Positions 51,419-59,394 of a stretch of DNA of 64,000 bases are shown here, one piece after another. The stretch spans positions 5,642,001-5,706,000 of the forward strand of contig NZ_CP114413.1 of the NCBI RefSeq assembly GCF_027270315.1, given 5' to 3'. This stretch comes from Streptomyces cinnabarinus (lineage in GTDB: Bacteria > Actinomycetota > Actinomycetes > Streptomycetales > Streptomycetaceae). The stretch's first letter is position 1. Every line of letters starts with the position of its first letter. The notes under the pieces were generated by a model. It did no database searches, was not told where the DNA came from, and was given only the letters and a program-made list of their open reading frames with translations. The translations under genes and the position numbers were made by a program.

Positions 51419-51424
51419 GGTCAA
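51419..51424 (-). promoter_or_regulatory. possible -35 of carboxypeptidase gene
   Basis: TTGACC on the minus strand is followed after 17 bases by GACGAT, a mediocre -10, giving a leader of about 90 bases. The remaining 270-base gap to the divergent regulator gene has no other recognisable element. Confidence 0.3.
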
Positions 51425-51571
51425 GAGCGAAATGGGCCGCGATGGCGCGAACCGCTCCTGGGGGCGAGGGCCGCGCAGTGTACGCGCGCACGGGTCAAGT
51501 GGCATGGGTGCGGGCGAAGTTGCACCCGGGGGTGTGAGATTCGGGTGCGTGTCCGGGCGGGGCGGGGGACA

Positions 51572-52969
51572 GTGAGGGTCCGCGGACAAGAGGAGCCCGA
51601 TACTCCGGCCCGCTCCTCGGACCACATCCCCACAGGACTGGACTGGCTGGTCATGGGCGGATCAGCGCCACGACGGGACGAGCGCCCCTCGGCCGAGCCG
51701 GCCGGCTTCGTGGGCCGTCGCGCCGAACTGCTCGGCGGGCGCCAGCTGTTGGCGGGATCGCGGCTGGTCACGCTGACCGGTCCCGGCGGGGTCGGCAAGA
51801 CCCGGCTCGCCCTGCGCCTCGCGGACCGGGTCCACCGCACGTTCCCGGACGGCATCCGCTTCGTGGACCTGGCCGGGCTCGACGACCCGGCCCTGGTCCC
51901 GCTCGCCGCCGCCGCCGCGCTCGGTCCGCCCGACCGCGTCGGCCGGCCCCCGCTGGACGCGCTCGCGGAGCGGGTGGGGGAGCGCCGCCTGCTCCTGGTG
52001 ATCGACAACTGCGAGCACCTGCTGACCGCCTGCGCGGAACTGACCGCGGCCCTGTTGCACGGCACCCCGAACGCCCGGATCCTGGCGACCAGCCGGCACC
52101 GCCTGGGCCTGACGGGCGAACACCTCCTGGAGCTACGGCCGCTGCCCGTCCCCGACCCCGACGGCGACCTGTCCGACGCGGACCGCCATCCGGCGCTCGC
52201 CCTCTTCGCCGACCGGGCGGCGGCCGTCGTGCCCGGCTTCCGGCTGACGGAGGCCAACCGGGCCGCCGTGGCCCGTCTCTGCCGGAGCCTGGACGGACTC
52301 CCGCTGGCCATCGAGCTCGCGGCGGGCCGGCTGCGGGACGTCGGCCTCGACCGGCTCGCGGACGGGCACTTCGGCTCGCTGCGCGCGACGGTCGACCGGA
52401 GCCACCGACTCTGCACCGAACAGGAGCGGTTGACCTGGGCCCGGGCCTCGGTGCTCGCGGGAGGCTTCGACCTGGAGACGGCGGAGGCGGTGTGCGCGGA
52501 CGGGGTACGGCTGCGGAGCGAGGAGGTCCTGGAGGCGGTCGCCGGGCTGGTGGACAAGTCGGTACTGATCAGGGAAGCGACGGCGGGCGGCGTCCGCTAC
52601 CGCCTCCTCGGCACCCTCCGCCACTACGGCCTCGACCGGCTTCGTGCCCTGCCCGACGAGGAGTCGGCCACCCGTGGTCGCCACCGGGACCGGACCCGGC
52701 ATCAGGCCGGCACCGGCGAACGCGCCCGCGAGATCACGACCCGCCGACGAGCCGACCAGGACAGCCGACGAGCCGCTCCGGACTTCGGCCTCACCCCTCG
52801 CGAGTCCCAGGTGGCCGAACTCGTCGCCCAAGGGCTCGCCAACCAGCAGATCGCCGAGCGGCTGGTCATCGCCCGGCGGACGGCCGAGGGCCATGTGGAG
52901 CGCATCCTCGGCAAGCTCGGGCTGAGCAATCGCAGCCAGCTCGCCGCCTGGGTGACGGCCCGGCGCTGA
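51572..52969 (+). CDS. compact ATPase-LuxR regulator lacking the TPR domain
   Basis: The product (465 residues from GTG 51572) has an NB-ARC-like ATPase with FVGRRAELLGG, Walker A GPGGVGKTRLA (70-80) and Walker B LLLVIDNCEHL, then the helical part ending YRLLGTLRHYGLDRLRALPD. Usually some 300 residues of TPR come next in this family; here only about 45 polar residues follow before a LuxR helix-turn-helix (LTPRESQVAELVAQGLANQQ, then AERLVIARRTAEGHVERIL). It looks like an in-frame loss of the sensor repeats. The start is uncertain: GTG 51572 has a close GGGGG, while ATG 51653 lies just before the domain and has no good ribosome-binding site. Confidence 0.82.
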   Translation: MRVRGQEEPDTPARSSDHIPTGLDWLVMGGSAPRRDERPSAEPAGFVGRRAELLGGRQLLAGSRLVTLTGPGGVGKTRLALRLADRVHRTFPDGIRFVDLAGLDDPALVPLAAAAALGPPDRVGRPPLDALAERVGERRLLLVIDNCEHLLTACAELTAALLHGTPNARILATSRHRLGLTGEHLLELRPLPVPDPDGDLSDADRHPALALFADRAAAVVPGFRLTEANRAAVARLCRSLDGLPLAIELAAGRLRDVGLDRLADGHFGSLRATVDRSHRLCTEQERLTWARASVLAGGFDLETAEAVCADGVRLRSEEVLEAVAGLVDKSVLIREATAGGVRYRLLGTLRHYGLDRLRALPDEESATRGRHRDRTRHQAGTGERAREITTRRRADQDSRRAAPDFGLTPRESQVAELVAQGLANQQIAERLVIARRTAEGHVERILGKLGLSNRSQLAAWVTARR

Positions 52970-53034
52970 CCCGCCCCACCCCATCGCCCCATCCAGCGGA
53001 CCACCCATCGGACCCGGCACAGACAGGGGATCGC

Positions 53035-53943
53035 GTGATCAGCCAACCCACCTCCGCCCCGGGGGCCTTCGACCACCGCCTGGCCGTGCTCGGCACCGAC
53101 GAGGAGTTCGTGGCCGCTGCCCTCCCCTTCCTCGCCGAAGCCCTCGGCGCCCCCGCCGAACCCCCGCCCGTCGCGATCGCCGCCCCCGACAAGCTGGCCC
53201 TGCTGCGGGACGCCCTCGGAGCCGAGGCGCGGAGCGCGGTGCTGCTGCCGCACACCGACTGGTACACCGGCTCCGCGGCCAACGCCGTGGCCCGGGCCGC
53301 CGGTTACCTCGCCGCGCAGGCCGGCCCCGGCGGCCGTATCCATCTGCTGATGGAGCCCGTCTGGAGCGGCCGGGCCGGACGCTCGCCGCGGGAGAGCGCC
53401 GAGTGGATCCGCTACGAGGCCCTCGCCAACCTCCTGTTCGCCCCGTTCGCCACGACCGCGCTGTGCGTCTACGACTCCCGCACCGCGGGCCCCGCCGTCA
53501 TCGCCGAGGCCCGCCGCACCCACCCCGCCACGGGCGTGTACGAGGACCCCGTCCGGATCGCCGCCGAGCTGGACGCCGTACCCCTGCCGTCGGCGCCCGA
53601 GGACGCGCGCTCGCTCGGCCGGCCGGACGCCGACGCCGTACGGTCCTGGGGCGGCGGCCGGGGGCTCGGCGCGGCGGACGCGGAGCTGTTCGCGCTGGCC
53701 GTGACCGAGGCGGCGGCCGCGCTCGGCCCGGTCACCGGGGTCCGGCTGTGGGGCCGGGCCCCCGAGTGCGTCTGCGAACTGCGCGGCACGCGCCGGATCA
53801 CCGATCCGCTGGCCGGGTTCGTCCCGCCGGACACCGGCGAACCGGAACCGGGACAGGGCCTGTGGTACGCCCGGCAGGTGTGCGCCTACGTCGACGTCCG
53901 GGCCGACGCCGAGGGGACGACCGTACGTCTGCAATACGGGTAG
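53035..53943 (+). CDS. MEDS-domain sensor with anti-sigma-like ATPase remnant
   Basis: The 302-residue protein resembles actinobacterial MEDS (DcmR-type sensory) proteins: FDHRLAVLGTDEEFVAAALPFL at the start and LLPHTDWYTGSAANAVARAAGYL near residue 80. The C-terminal 100 residues (DAELFALAVTEAAAAL, then GVRLWGRAPECVCELRG and GQGLWYARQVCAYVDVR) look like an HATPase_c domain of the RsbW type, with the G2-like GQGLWYARQ. The usual proposal is ligand sensing linked to anti-sigma or anti-anti-sigma control. The start is GTG behind AGGGGA, 65 bases after the LuxR gene, and the next gene is another HATPase protein. Confidence 0.78.
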   Translation: MISQPTSAPGAFDHRLAVLGTDEEFVAAALPFLAEALGAPAEPPPVAIAAPDKLALLRDALGAEARSAVLLPHTDWYTGSAANAVARAAGYLAAQAGPGGRIHLLMEPVWSGRAGRSPRESAEWIRYEALANLLFAPFATTALCVYDSRTAGPAVIAEARRTHPATGVYEDPVRIAAELDAVPLPSAPEDARSLGRPDADAVRSWGGGRGLGAADAELFALAVTEAAAALGPVTGVRLWGRAPECVCELRGTRRITDPLAGFVPPDTGEPEPGQGLWYARQVCAYVDVRADAEGTTVRLQYG

Positions 53944-53957
53944 TGCGCACCGTACGC

Positions 53958-53982
53958 AGGTAGGTAAGCAGGTATATCTACC
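53958..53982 (+). promoter_or_regulatory. GGTA direct repeats and GGTATATCTACC palindrome
   Basis: Three AGGTA units follow one another at 53958-53974, and the last forms GGTA-TATC-TACC (53971-53982). This lies in the gap before the anti-sigma-type kinase gene. GntR/YtrA-type regulators bind such GGTA/TACC half sites, so it may be an operator; support is by eye only. Confidence 0.35.
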
Positions 53983-54010
53983 CGTGTGCGGGGTCCGTGG
54001 CGAGGCCACC

Positions 54011-54433
54011 ATGGACATCATGCTGCAACTCCGGAACGGATCCTTCCGTCAACCGCCCGTCGGAGCCGGTCATCTGACCGTGGAGTACGACCCGCGCCCC
54101 TCGGCGGTCCGTGAGGCCCGCATGGAGGTGCGCAGGCAGCTGGAGGGGTGGGGGCTCGCGGGCCAGGACGAGCTGCTGGACACGGCCGAGCTGCTGGTCA
54201 GTGAGCTGGCGACGAACGCGCTGCTGCACTCGGCGAGCCGGTTCCGGGTGACGCTGTCCGCCGCGCGCGGCGTGCTGCGCTGCGAGGTGGAGGACGCCGG
54301 GCGCCGCACCCCGCAGGTGCTGGAGGCGGGCAGTTCGGAGAGCGGGCGGGGCATGTTCCTGGTGGACGCGCTGGCCCGGAGATGGGGCTGTCACCAGGAC
54401 GGGCGGCGCAAGACGGTCTGGTTCGAACTCTGA
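54011..54433 (+). CDS. anti-sigma-type serine/threonine kinase (HATPase_c)
   Basis: The 140-residue protein is a stand-alone GHKL ATPase of the RsbW-like class that is abundant in Streptomyces. The N box is ELLVSELATNALLHS, the G1 box is CEVEDAGRRTPQ, and the G2 box is GRGMFLVDALARRWG. Such proteins bind sigma-B-type factors or phosphorylate STAS antagonists. ATG 54011 is preferred over GTG 53984 because GAGG lies 5 bases ahead and the fold needs no extra residues. It follows the MEDS-HATPase gene, and the pair may act in one pathway. Confidence 0.85.
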   Translation: MDIMLQLRNGSFRQPPVGAGHLTVEYDPRPSAVREARMEVRRQLEGWGLAGQDELLDTAELLVSELATNALLHSASRFRVTLSAARGVLRCEVEDAGRRTPQVLEAGSSESGRGMFLVDALARRWGCHQDGRRKTVWFEL

Positions 54434-54478
54434 CGCGCCCTCTTGTCGGTCCCGGCCCGCTGCGGTTTCTTGATCTGC

Positions 54479-55813
54479 ATGGCGGACAGCTCGGAAAACA
54501 CTCAGGCAACGCAAGTTGACGGAACCGACTCCTCCCCCGACTCCTCCCCTCGCAAGTCCAGCTGGAAGTACATCGGCCCTGGCATCGTTGTCGCGGCGAC
54601 CGGCGTCGGCGCCGGGGACCTGGTGGCCACCCTGATCGCCGGAAGCAGCTTCGGGTACACCCTGCTGTGGGCCGCGGTCCTCGGCTGTCTGGTGAAGATC
54701 TCCCTCGCCGAGGCGGCCGGCCGCTGGCATCTGTCCACCGGCCGCACCCTCTTCGACGGCTGGGCGAGCCTCGGCCGCTGGACCACCTGGTTCTTCGTCG
54801 TCTACGTGGTGATCTGGGGCTTCGTCTACGGCGCGGCGGCGATGTCGTCCAGCGCGCTGCCGCTCCAGGCGCTGTTCCCCGATGTGATGGACCTGGAGTG
54901 GTGGGGGATCGCCTGCGGTCTGGTGGGCCTGGTCTTCGTCTGGTTCAACAAGTACGCCGTCTTCGAGAAGGTCATGACGGTCCTGGTCGGCGTCATGTTC
55001 GTGGTGACGGTCTACCTGGCGATCCGGGTCACCCCGAACCTCGGCGAGGCCTTCGCGGGCCTGCTGCCGGTCCTGCCCGACGAGGAGGACTCGGTCCTCA
55101 ACACCCTCGGCCTGATCGGCGGCGTCGGCGGCACCATCACGCTGGCCGCGTACGGCTACTGGGTCAACGCCAAGGGCTGGACGAACACCGGCTGGATGAA
55201 GGTGATGCGGCTGGACAACCGGGTCGCCTACGTCACCACCGGCATCTTCGTCGTGTCGATGCTGTTCGTCGGCGCGGAGCTGCTGCACTCGGCGAACGTG
55301 GCCATCGCGAGCGGCGACAAGGGCCTGCTCCAGCTCAGCGACATCCTGGAGGCCGAGTACGGCTCGGCGACCGCGAAGTTCTTCCTGATCGGCTTCTTCG
55401 CCACCTCGTTCACCTCGCTGATCGGCGTCTGGCACGGGGTGAGCCTGATGTTCGCGGACTTCGTGGCCCGCTACCGCTCGGCCGGCGAGGCGGTCCGCGG
55501 CGAGGAGATCGCCACCGGCAGCCGCGAGCGCGGCCTGCCCTTCCGCCTCTACCTGCTGTGGCTGACCTTCCCGCCGATCGTCCTGCTCTTCCAGGACGAG
55601 CCCTTCCGCCTGATCATCATCTACGGCGTCCTCGGCGCGGCCTTCCTGCCGTTCCTGGCCGGCACCCTGCTCTGGCTGCTGAACTCCGCCCGCACCCCGG
55701 CGCCGTGGCGCAACGGCGCGCTCAGCAACACCATGCTGGCCATCGCGGGCCTGCTGTTCCTAGTCCTGTGCGTGAAGCAGATCTGGGACCAGCCGTGGTC
55801 GGAGTTCTTCTGA
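54479..55813 (+). CDS. Nramp-related membrane transporter with altered metal motif
   Basis: The 444-residue transporter has about 11 hydrophobic segments and the general layout of the Nramp family (YIGPGIVVAATGVGAGDL in helix 1; VNAKGWTNTGWMKVMRLDNR in a loop). The metal-binding DPGN motif of helix 1 is replaced by GAGD (about residues 44-47), and the helix 6 Met-Pro-His block is not seen, so classical Mn/Fe transport is doubtful. Members of this divergent branch are annotated as Nramp family but their substrates are unknown. The start is ATG 54479; no ribosome-binding site is seen, and GTG 54443 is an alternative. Confidence 0.82.
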   Translation: MADSSENTQATQVDGTDSSPDSSPRKSSWKYIGPGIVVAATGVGAGDLVATLIAGSSFGYTLLWAAVLGCLVKISLAEAAGRWHLSTGRTLFDGWASLGRWTTWFFVVYVVIWGFVYGAAAMSSSALPLQALFPDVMDLEWWGIACGLVGLVFVWFNKYAVFEKVMTVLVGVMFVVTVYLAIRVTPNLGEAFAGLLPVLPDEEDSVLNTLGLIGGVGGTITLAAYGYWVNAKGWTNTGWMKVMRLDNRVAYVTTGIFVVSMLFVGAELLHSANVAIASGDKGLLQLSDILEAEYGSATAKFFLIGFFATSFTSLIGVWHGVSLMFADFVARYRSAGEAVRGEEIATGSRERGLPFRLYLLWLTFPPIVLLFQDEPFRLIIIYGVLGAAFLPFLAGTLLWLLNSARTPAPWRNGALSNTMLAIAGLLFLVLCVKQIWDQPWSEFF

Positions 55814-55838
55814 CGAACCCCGACCACGACCGGCGCCG

Positions 55839-57524
55839 CTACGGCAGCGCGTGCACGTGCGGACCCACGGCGTTCGACCAGGCGTTGCCCGCCGTGGCGT
55901 CCCAGTTGGTCGACCAGGTCATCGCGCCCCGCAGGTCGGGATAGGTCCTGGACGGCTTGAAGGAACCGCAGTTGGTGCCCTTGGCCAGACAGTCGAGGGC
56001 GTTGTTGACGATGGACGGCGACACATACCCGCTGCCCGCGCCCCGGGTGGAGGCAGGAAGACCGAGGCCCACCTGGGACGGGGCGAGGCCGCCCTCCAGC
56101 TGGATGCAGGCGAGCGCGGTGAGGAAGTCCACCGAGCCCTGGCTGTACACCTTGCCGTCACAGCCCAGCATCGAACCGCTGTTGTAGTACTGCATGTTGA
56201 CGACCGTGAGGATGTCCTTCACGTTCAGCGCGGTCTGGAAGTAGGAGTTCGACGTCGACTGCATGTCGATGGTCTGCGGCGCCATGGTCAGGATCATCGA
56301 CGGTCCCGCCTTCGCCGACAGCGACCGCAGGGCCTGCGTCATGTACGTCGCGTTCAGCCCGTTCTCCAGGTCGATGTCGACGCCGTCGAAGCCGTACTCC
56401 TGCATCAGCGCGTACACCGAGTTGGCGAAGTTCGTGGCCGACGCGGCGGAGTTCACCGACACCGTGCCCTTCTCACCGCCGACCGAGATGATGACCTTCT
56501 TCCCGGCCGCCTGCTTCGCCCGGACGTCCGCCTTGAACTGGTCGACGGTGTAGCCGCCGAGCCCGGCCGAGTCCAGGTTGAAGGTCACCGCGCCCGGGGT
56601 CCCGGTGGCGTCGGCGAAGGCGACGGCGATGATGTCGTACTGCGCCTGCACGTCCGACAGCTTCTGCACCGCCGCGCCGTTGTTGAAGTTCTGCCAGTAC
56701 CCGGTCACCACGTGCTTCGGCAGCGCCGGACCCGTCGGGGTCTGCGTCGTCGTCCCGGTCACGGGCGCCGACTTCGGCGACTCACCGGCCGAGTTGGTCG
56801 CCGTGACCTGGAAGGAGTACGAGGTGGAGGCCGCGAGCCCGGTCACCGTCGCCGAAGTGCCGCTCACCGCGGTCACCTTGGTGCCGTCCCGGTAGACGTT
56901 GTAGCCGGTCGCGCCCGAGACCGTGTTCCAGGCCAGCGAGATCGACGACGAGGACCGCCCCGACACCGTCACGCCGTTCGGCGCGCCCGGGATCGTCGGC
57001 TCCGGGTCACCGCCACCGCCGCCGTCCGGGCCGAACACCGAGAGGTCGTCGGCGTAGTAGGCGGCCTGTCCGTACCAGCCGTGCGTGTACACGTTCACCG
57101 AGCGGGTCGACGAGCCGGTGGTGAAGGTGGTGGTCAGCTGCTTCCAGCCGCTGGAGTCGGGCGTCCAGGTCGACACGTCCGTCGTGCCGGTGCCGGTCAC
57201 ACCCAGGTAGGTGTAGCCGCCCTGGACCCAGGCGCTGAGTGTGTACGTCGAGTTGGGCTGGACCGCAACGGCCTGGGTGCAGCGGGCGTTGTCCTGACCG
57301 GCCGGGGTCGCCTTCAGCGCGGCTGAGCCTCCGTGCGAGGGCGACGAGACGGTCGTACCGCTGTTGGCGGAACAGGTCCAGTTGGTCAGGCCGTTCTCAA
57401 AACCGGCGTTCTTGGCGTTGTTGACATCGGCGGCGGACGCCTGGCCGGTGCCGGCGAAGGTGAGGGCGAGCGCCAACGTGACGGCACCCGTCCAGAGACG
57501 AGTCGTACGGCTTCTTATGGACAT
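55839..57524 (-). CDS. secreted family 18 chitinase with N-terminal CBM and FnIII
   Basis: The 561-residue exochitinase-like enzyme has a signal peptide (1-31, GTGQASAAD), a carbohydrate-binding-like beta-sandwich (about 33-165, NAKNAGFENGLTNWTCSANS), a short Gly/Pro linker, a fibronectin III domain (about 178-262) and a GH18 barrel (about 270-561). The catalytic motif is FDGVDIDLE, with Glu387 as acid/base. It should release chitobiose or longer oligomers from chitin. Start ATG 57524 gives the right signal peptide; no ribosome-binding site is present. The upstream DasR-type palindrome indicates induction by chitin oligomers, as for other streptomycete chitinases (SCO5003-type ChiA is the likely counterpart). 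Confidence 0.92.
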   Translation of the reverse strand: MSIRSRTTRLWTGAVTLALALTFAGTGQASAADVNNAKNAGFENGLTNWTCSANSGTTVSSPSHGGSAALKATPAGQDNARCTQAVAVQPNSTYTLSAWVQGGYTYLGVTGTGTTDVSTWTPDSSGWKQLTTTFTTGSSTRSVNVYTHGWYGQAAYYADDLSVFGPDGGGGGDPEPTIPGAPNGVTVSGRSSSSISLAWNTVSGATGYNVYRDGTKVTAVSGTSATVTGLAASTSYSFQVTATNSAGESPKSAPVTGTTTQTPTGPALPKHVVTGYWQNFNNGAAVQKLSDVQAQYDIIAVAFADATGTPGAVTFNLDSAGLGGYTVDQFKADVRAKQAAGKKVIISVGGEKGTVSVNSAASATNFANSVYALMQEYGFDGVDIDLENGLNATYMTQALRSLSAKAGPSMILTMAPQTIDMQSTSNSYFQTALNVKDILTVVNMQYYNSGSMLGCDGKVYSQGSVDFLTALACIQLEGGLAPSQVGLGLPASTRGAGSGYVSPSIVNNALDCLAKGTNCGSFKPSRTYPDLRGAMTWSTNWDATAGNAWSNAVGPHVHALP

Positions 57525-57531
57525 GCCAAAG

Positions 57532-57560
57532 ACGTTGGTCCAGACCAATTTAATTGTCAA
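57532..57560 (-). promoter_or_regulatory. DasR-type operator (dre) in the chitinase promoter
   Basis: TTGGTC-CA-GACCAA (57535-57548) matches the DasR responsive element core TGGTCTAGACCA with one change. On the minus strand it lies within the spacer of TTGACA (57560-57555) and CAACGT (57537-57532), 17 bases apart, with the chitinase ATG 7 bases further on. DasR is the GlcNAc-responsive GntR repressor of Streptomyces. Confidence 0.8.
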
Positions 57561-57732
57561 GAGGTACCGTCGTGATGCTCAACCTGCCCCGATTTGGCGC
57601 AACTTGTGAAACGGCAGTTCCTTCATAGCTACAGAAACGCTGTTCTCCGGTCATCGACCCGTGGATACAGTGCTCGGGTAGTCACACAGTGAAGTCGACC
57701 GTGTGTCCTGGGTGGGGAGTGGGGAGCCGCGC

Positions 57733-58575
57733 GTGCCAACTGCCATCGCCGTGACCAGTGCCGACCTGGCGCTGCCGCCACAGGACGAGCGCACCGTCCC
57801 CGCCATCGTGCTCCAGGGTCTGGACCGCCAGCCCCTCGACCGCTCCTTGAGCGCGCTGCAAGCGATCGTCGAGAGCCACGGCCATCTGGTCGTCGTCTGC
57901 TCCCAGGCCCTCGACCCCGCCGTGGAGCGTCGCCTCTACACCCTCCGCTCACTGCTGGAGAGCGACCGGATCGCCCTGTTCCGCCCCGAACTGCCCCCGC
58001 TCGGACTCGCCGTCCTGGCCCGCCAGTTGCGCCAGCTCGCCTCCTGCGACCTCGGCCCCGGCGTGCTCGCCTCGGCGGGCCGACTCCTCACCCACTACAT
58101 CCACGCCGGGGCGCTCCTCGGCTCCGTCGCCAAGCTCGACCGCGTCCCCGTCGGCCTGAAGTCGCACGCCAAGTCCTGGGTCCCGGGCAGCCACTTCGGC
58201 GTCCTCGCCCACCCCGAGCCCCAGCTCGTGCGGATCGGCCCCGAAGCCGCCCTGACCGGCCCGGAGTTCGGCACCCGGATGCTCGTCGCCCGGGGCCAGC
58301 TCCAGTCCGACTGGGTCACCGACACCCTCGCCAAGTCCTGGAACGTCCAGGGCCTGCGCGAGGTCCCGCTGCCCGCCGAGTCGGCGCGGTGGTGGGGGAC
58401 CGGCCGGCTGATCGAGTTCTGCGCCCACCTCTCCGACCTGTCAGTGCTGTACCAGCTCGTCACCTCGGTCCGCCGCAGCGCCTGCCACTGGTGCGGCATC
58501 GACGTCATCGGCGACCGCTGTGTGTTCTGTTCCGCGACCCCGCCCGCGCCCGTCCCCGATACCCGCGCGGGCTGA
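57733..58575 (+). CDS. zinc-ribbon protein preceding Tad pilus genes
   Basis: This 280-residue soluble protein starts with GTG 57733 behind GGGGAG. It has no signal peptide; the main part (about 1-240) is a mixed alpha/beta fold with LGSVAKLDRVPVGLKSHAK near residue 137 as its clearest block, and the end carries a likely zinc ribbon, CHWCGIDVIGDRCVFC (about 254-269). I know no function for the family, but homologues sit ahead of cpaB in streptomycete Tad loci. The next gene follows after 102 bases holding two GGCCGGCCGA-like palindromes. Confidence 0.72.
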   Translation: MPTAIAVTSADLALPPQDERTVPAIVLQGLDRQPLDRSLSALQAIVESHGHLVVVCSQALDPAVERRLYTLRSLLESDRIALFRPELPPLGLAVLARQLRQLASCDLGPGVLASAGRLLTHYIHAGALLGSVAKLDRVPVGLKSHAKSWVPGSHFGVLAHPEPQLVRIGPEAALTGPEFGTRMLVARGQLQSDWVTDTLAKSWNVQGLREVPLPAESARWWGTGRLIEFCAHLSDLSVLYQLVTSVRRSACHWCGIDVIGDRCVFCSATPPAPVPDTRAG

Positions 58576-58677
58576 CGGACGCCCGCGAGGGTCGGCCGAC
58601 CGTCCACGAGGGCCGGCCGACCCGCAAGCCGCACCCGACCGATCCCGACCGATTCCCCCAATGAGGTTGCACGGTTC

Positions 58678-59385
58678 ATGAACTCCCGTCAGCGCCGCGG
58701 CGTGATACTCCTGATCCTGTCGGTCGTCTGCGCCCTCGGCGCCTTCGCCGGCGTGCTGTCCGTCATCAACGACGCCGAGTCCAAGGTCGGTCCCGAGGTC
58801 ACCGCCTACCGGCTGAAGACGAACGTGGAGCCCTACAAGCCGCTGGCCGCGGCCCAGTTCGAGAAGATCTCGATGCCGGAGCGCTGGCTGTCCGACAACG
58901 CGGTCACCGATCTGCGGGAGATCGAGGGCAAGATCGCGGTCACCGCGCTGCGCAAGGGCTCCCTGCTCCAGAGCGACATGGTCGTGGCCCAGCCCGCCCT
59001 CCAGCCCGGGCAGCAGGAGGTCGCCATCATGATCGACGCGGCGACCGGCGTGGCGGGCAAGATCACGCCCAACTCCACCGTGAACGTGTACGCCACCTTC
59101 GAGGGCGTCCGGGAGGGCGACCCCGCCCAGTCCAAGATCATCGTGACCAACGCCAAGGTCCTCGACGTGGGCGAGCTGACCCCCCTGGAACCCGACGCCG
59201 ACGACCGCGACCGGCAGCCCACCGACGCCGTCCCGATCACCTTCGCACTGTCCACCCTCGACGCCCAGCGCCTCACCTACGCCGAGTCGTTCGCCCAGCG
59301 GGTCCGGCTCGCGCTGGTGGCGCCCGGCAGCGACTCCACGGTCCCCGAGTCGGACCGGACGTACGAACTCGCGAAGGACAAGTGA
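58678..59385 (+). CDS. cpaB: CpaB-type Flp pilus assembly protein (SAF domain)
   Basis: The 235-residue protein has an N-terminal membrane helix (about 8-28, GVILLILSVVCALGAFAGV) followed by a SAF domain (about 42-105, with the KGSLLQSDMVV motif) and an RcpC/CpaB domain (about 110-230, beginning PGQQEVAIMIDAATGVAGKI). In Tad systems this component lies in the envelope and helps pilus assembly or outer passage; in a Gram-positive host it should sit on the outer face of the membrane. It is separated from the TadZ gene by 9 bases. Confidence 0.87.
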   Translation: MNSRQRRGVILLILSVVCALGAFAGVLSVINDAESKVGPEVTAYRLKTNVEPYKPLAAAQFEKISMPERWLSDNAVTDLREIEGKIAVTALRKGSLLQSDMVVAQPALQPGQQEVAIMIDAATGVAGKITPNSTVNVYATFEGVREGDPAQSKIIVTNAKVLDVGELTPLEPDADDRDRQPTDAVPITFALSTLDAQRLTYAESFAQRVRLALVAPGSDSTVPESDRTYELAKDK

Positions 59386-59394
59386 GAGGCCCGC

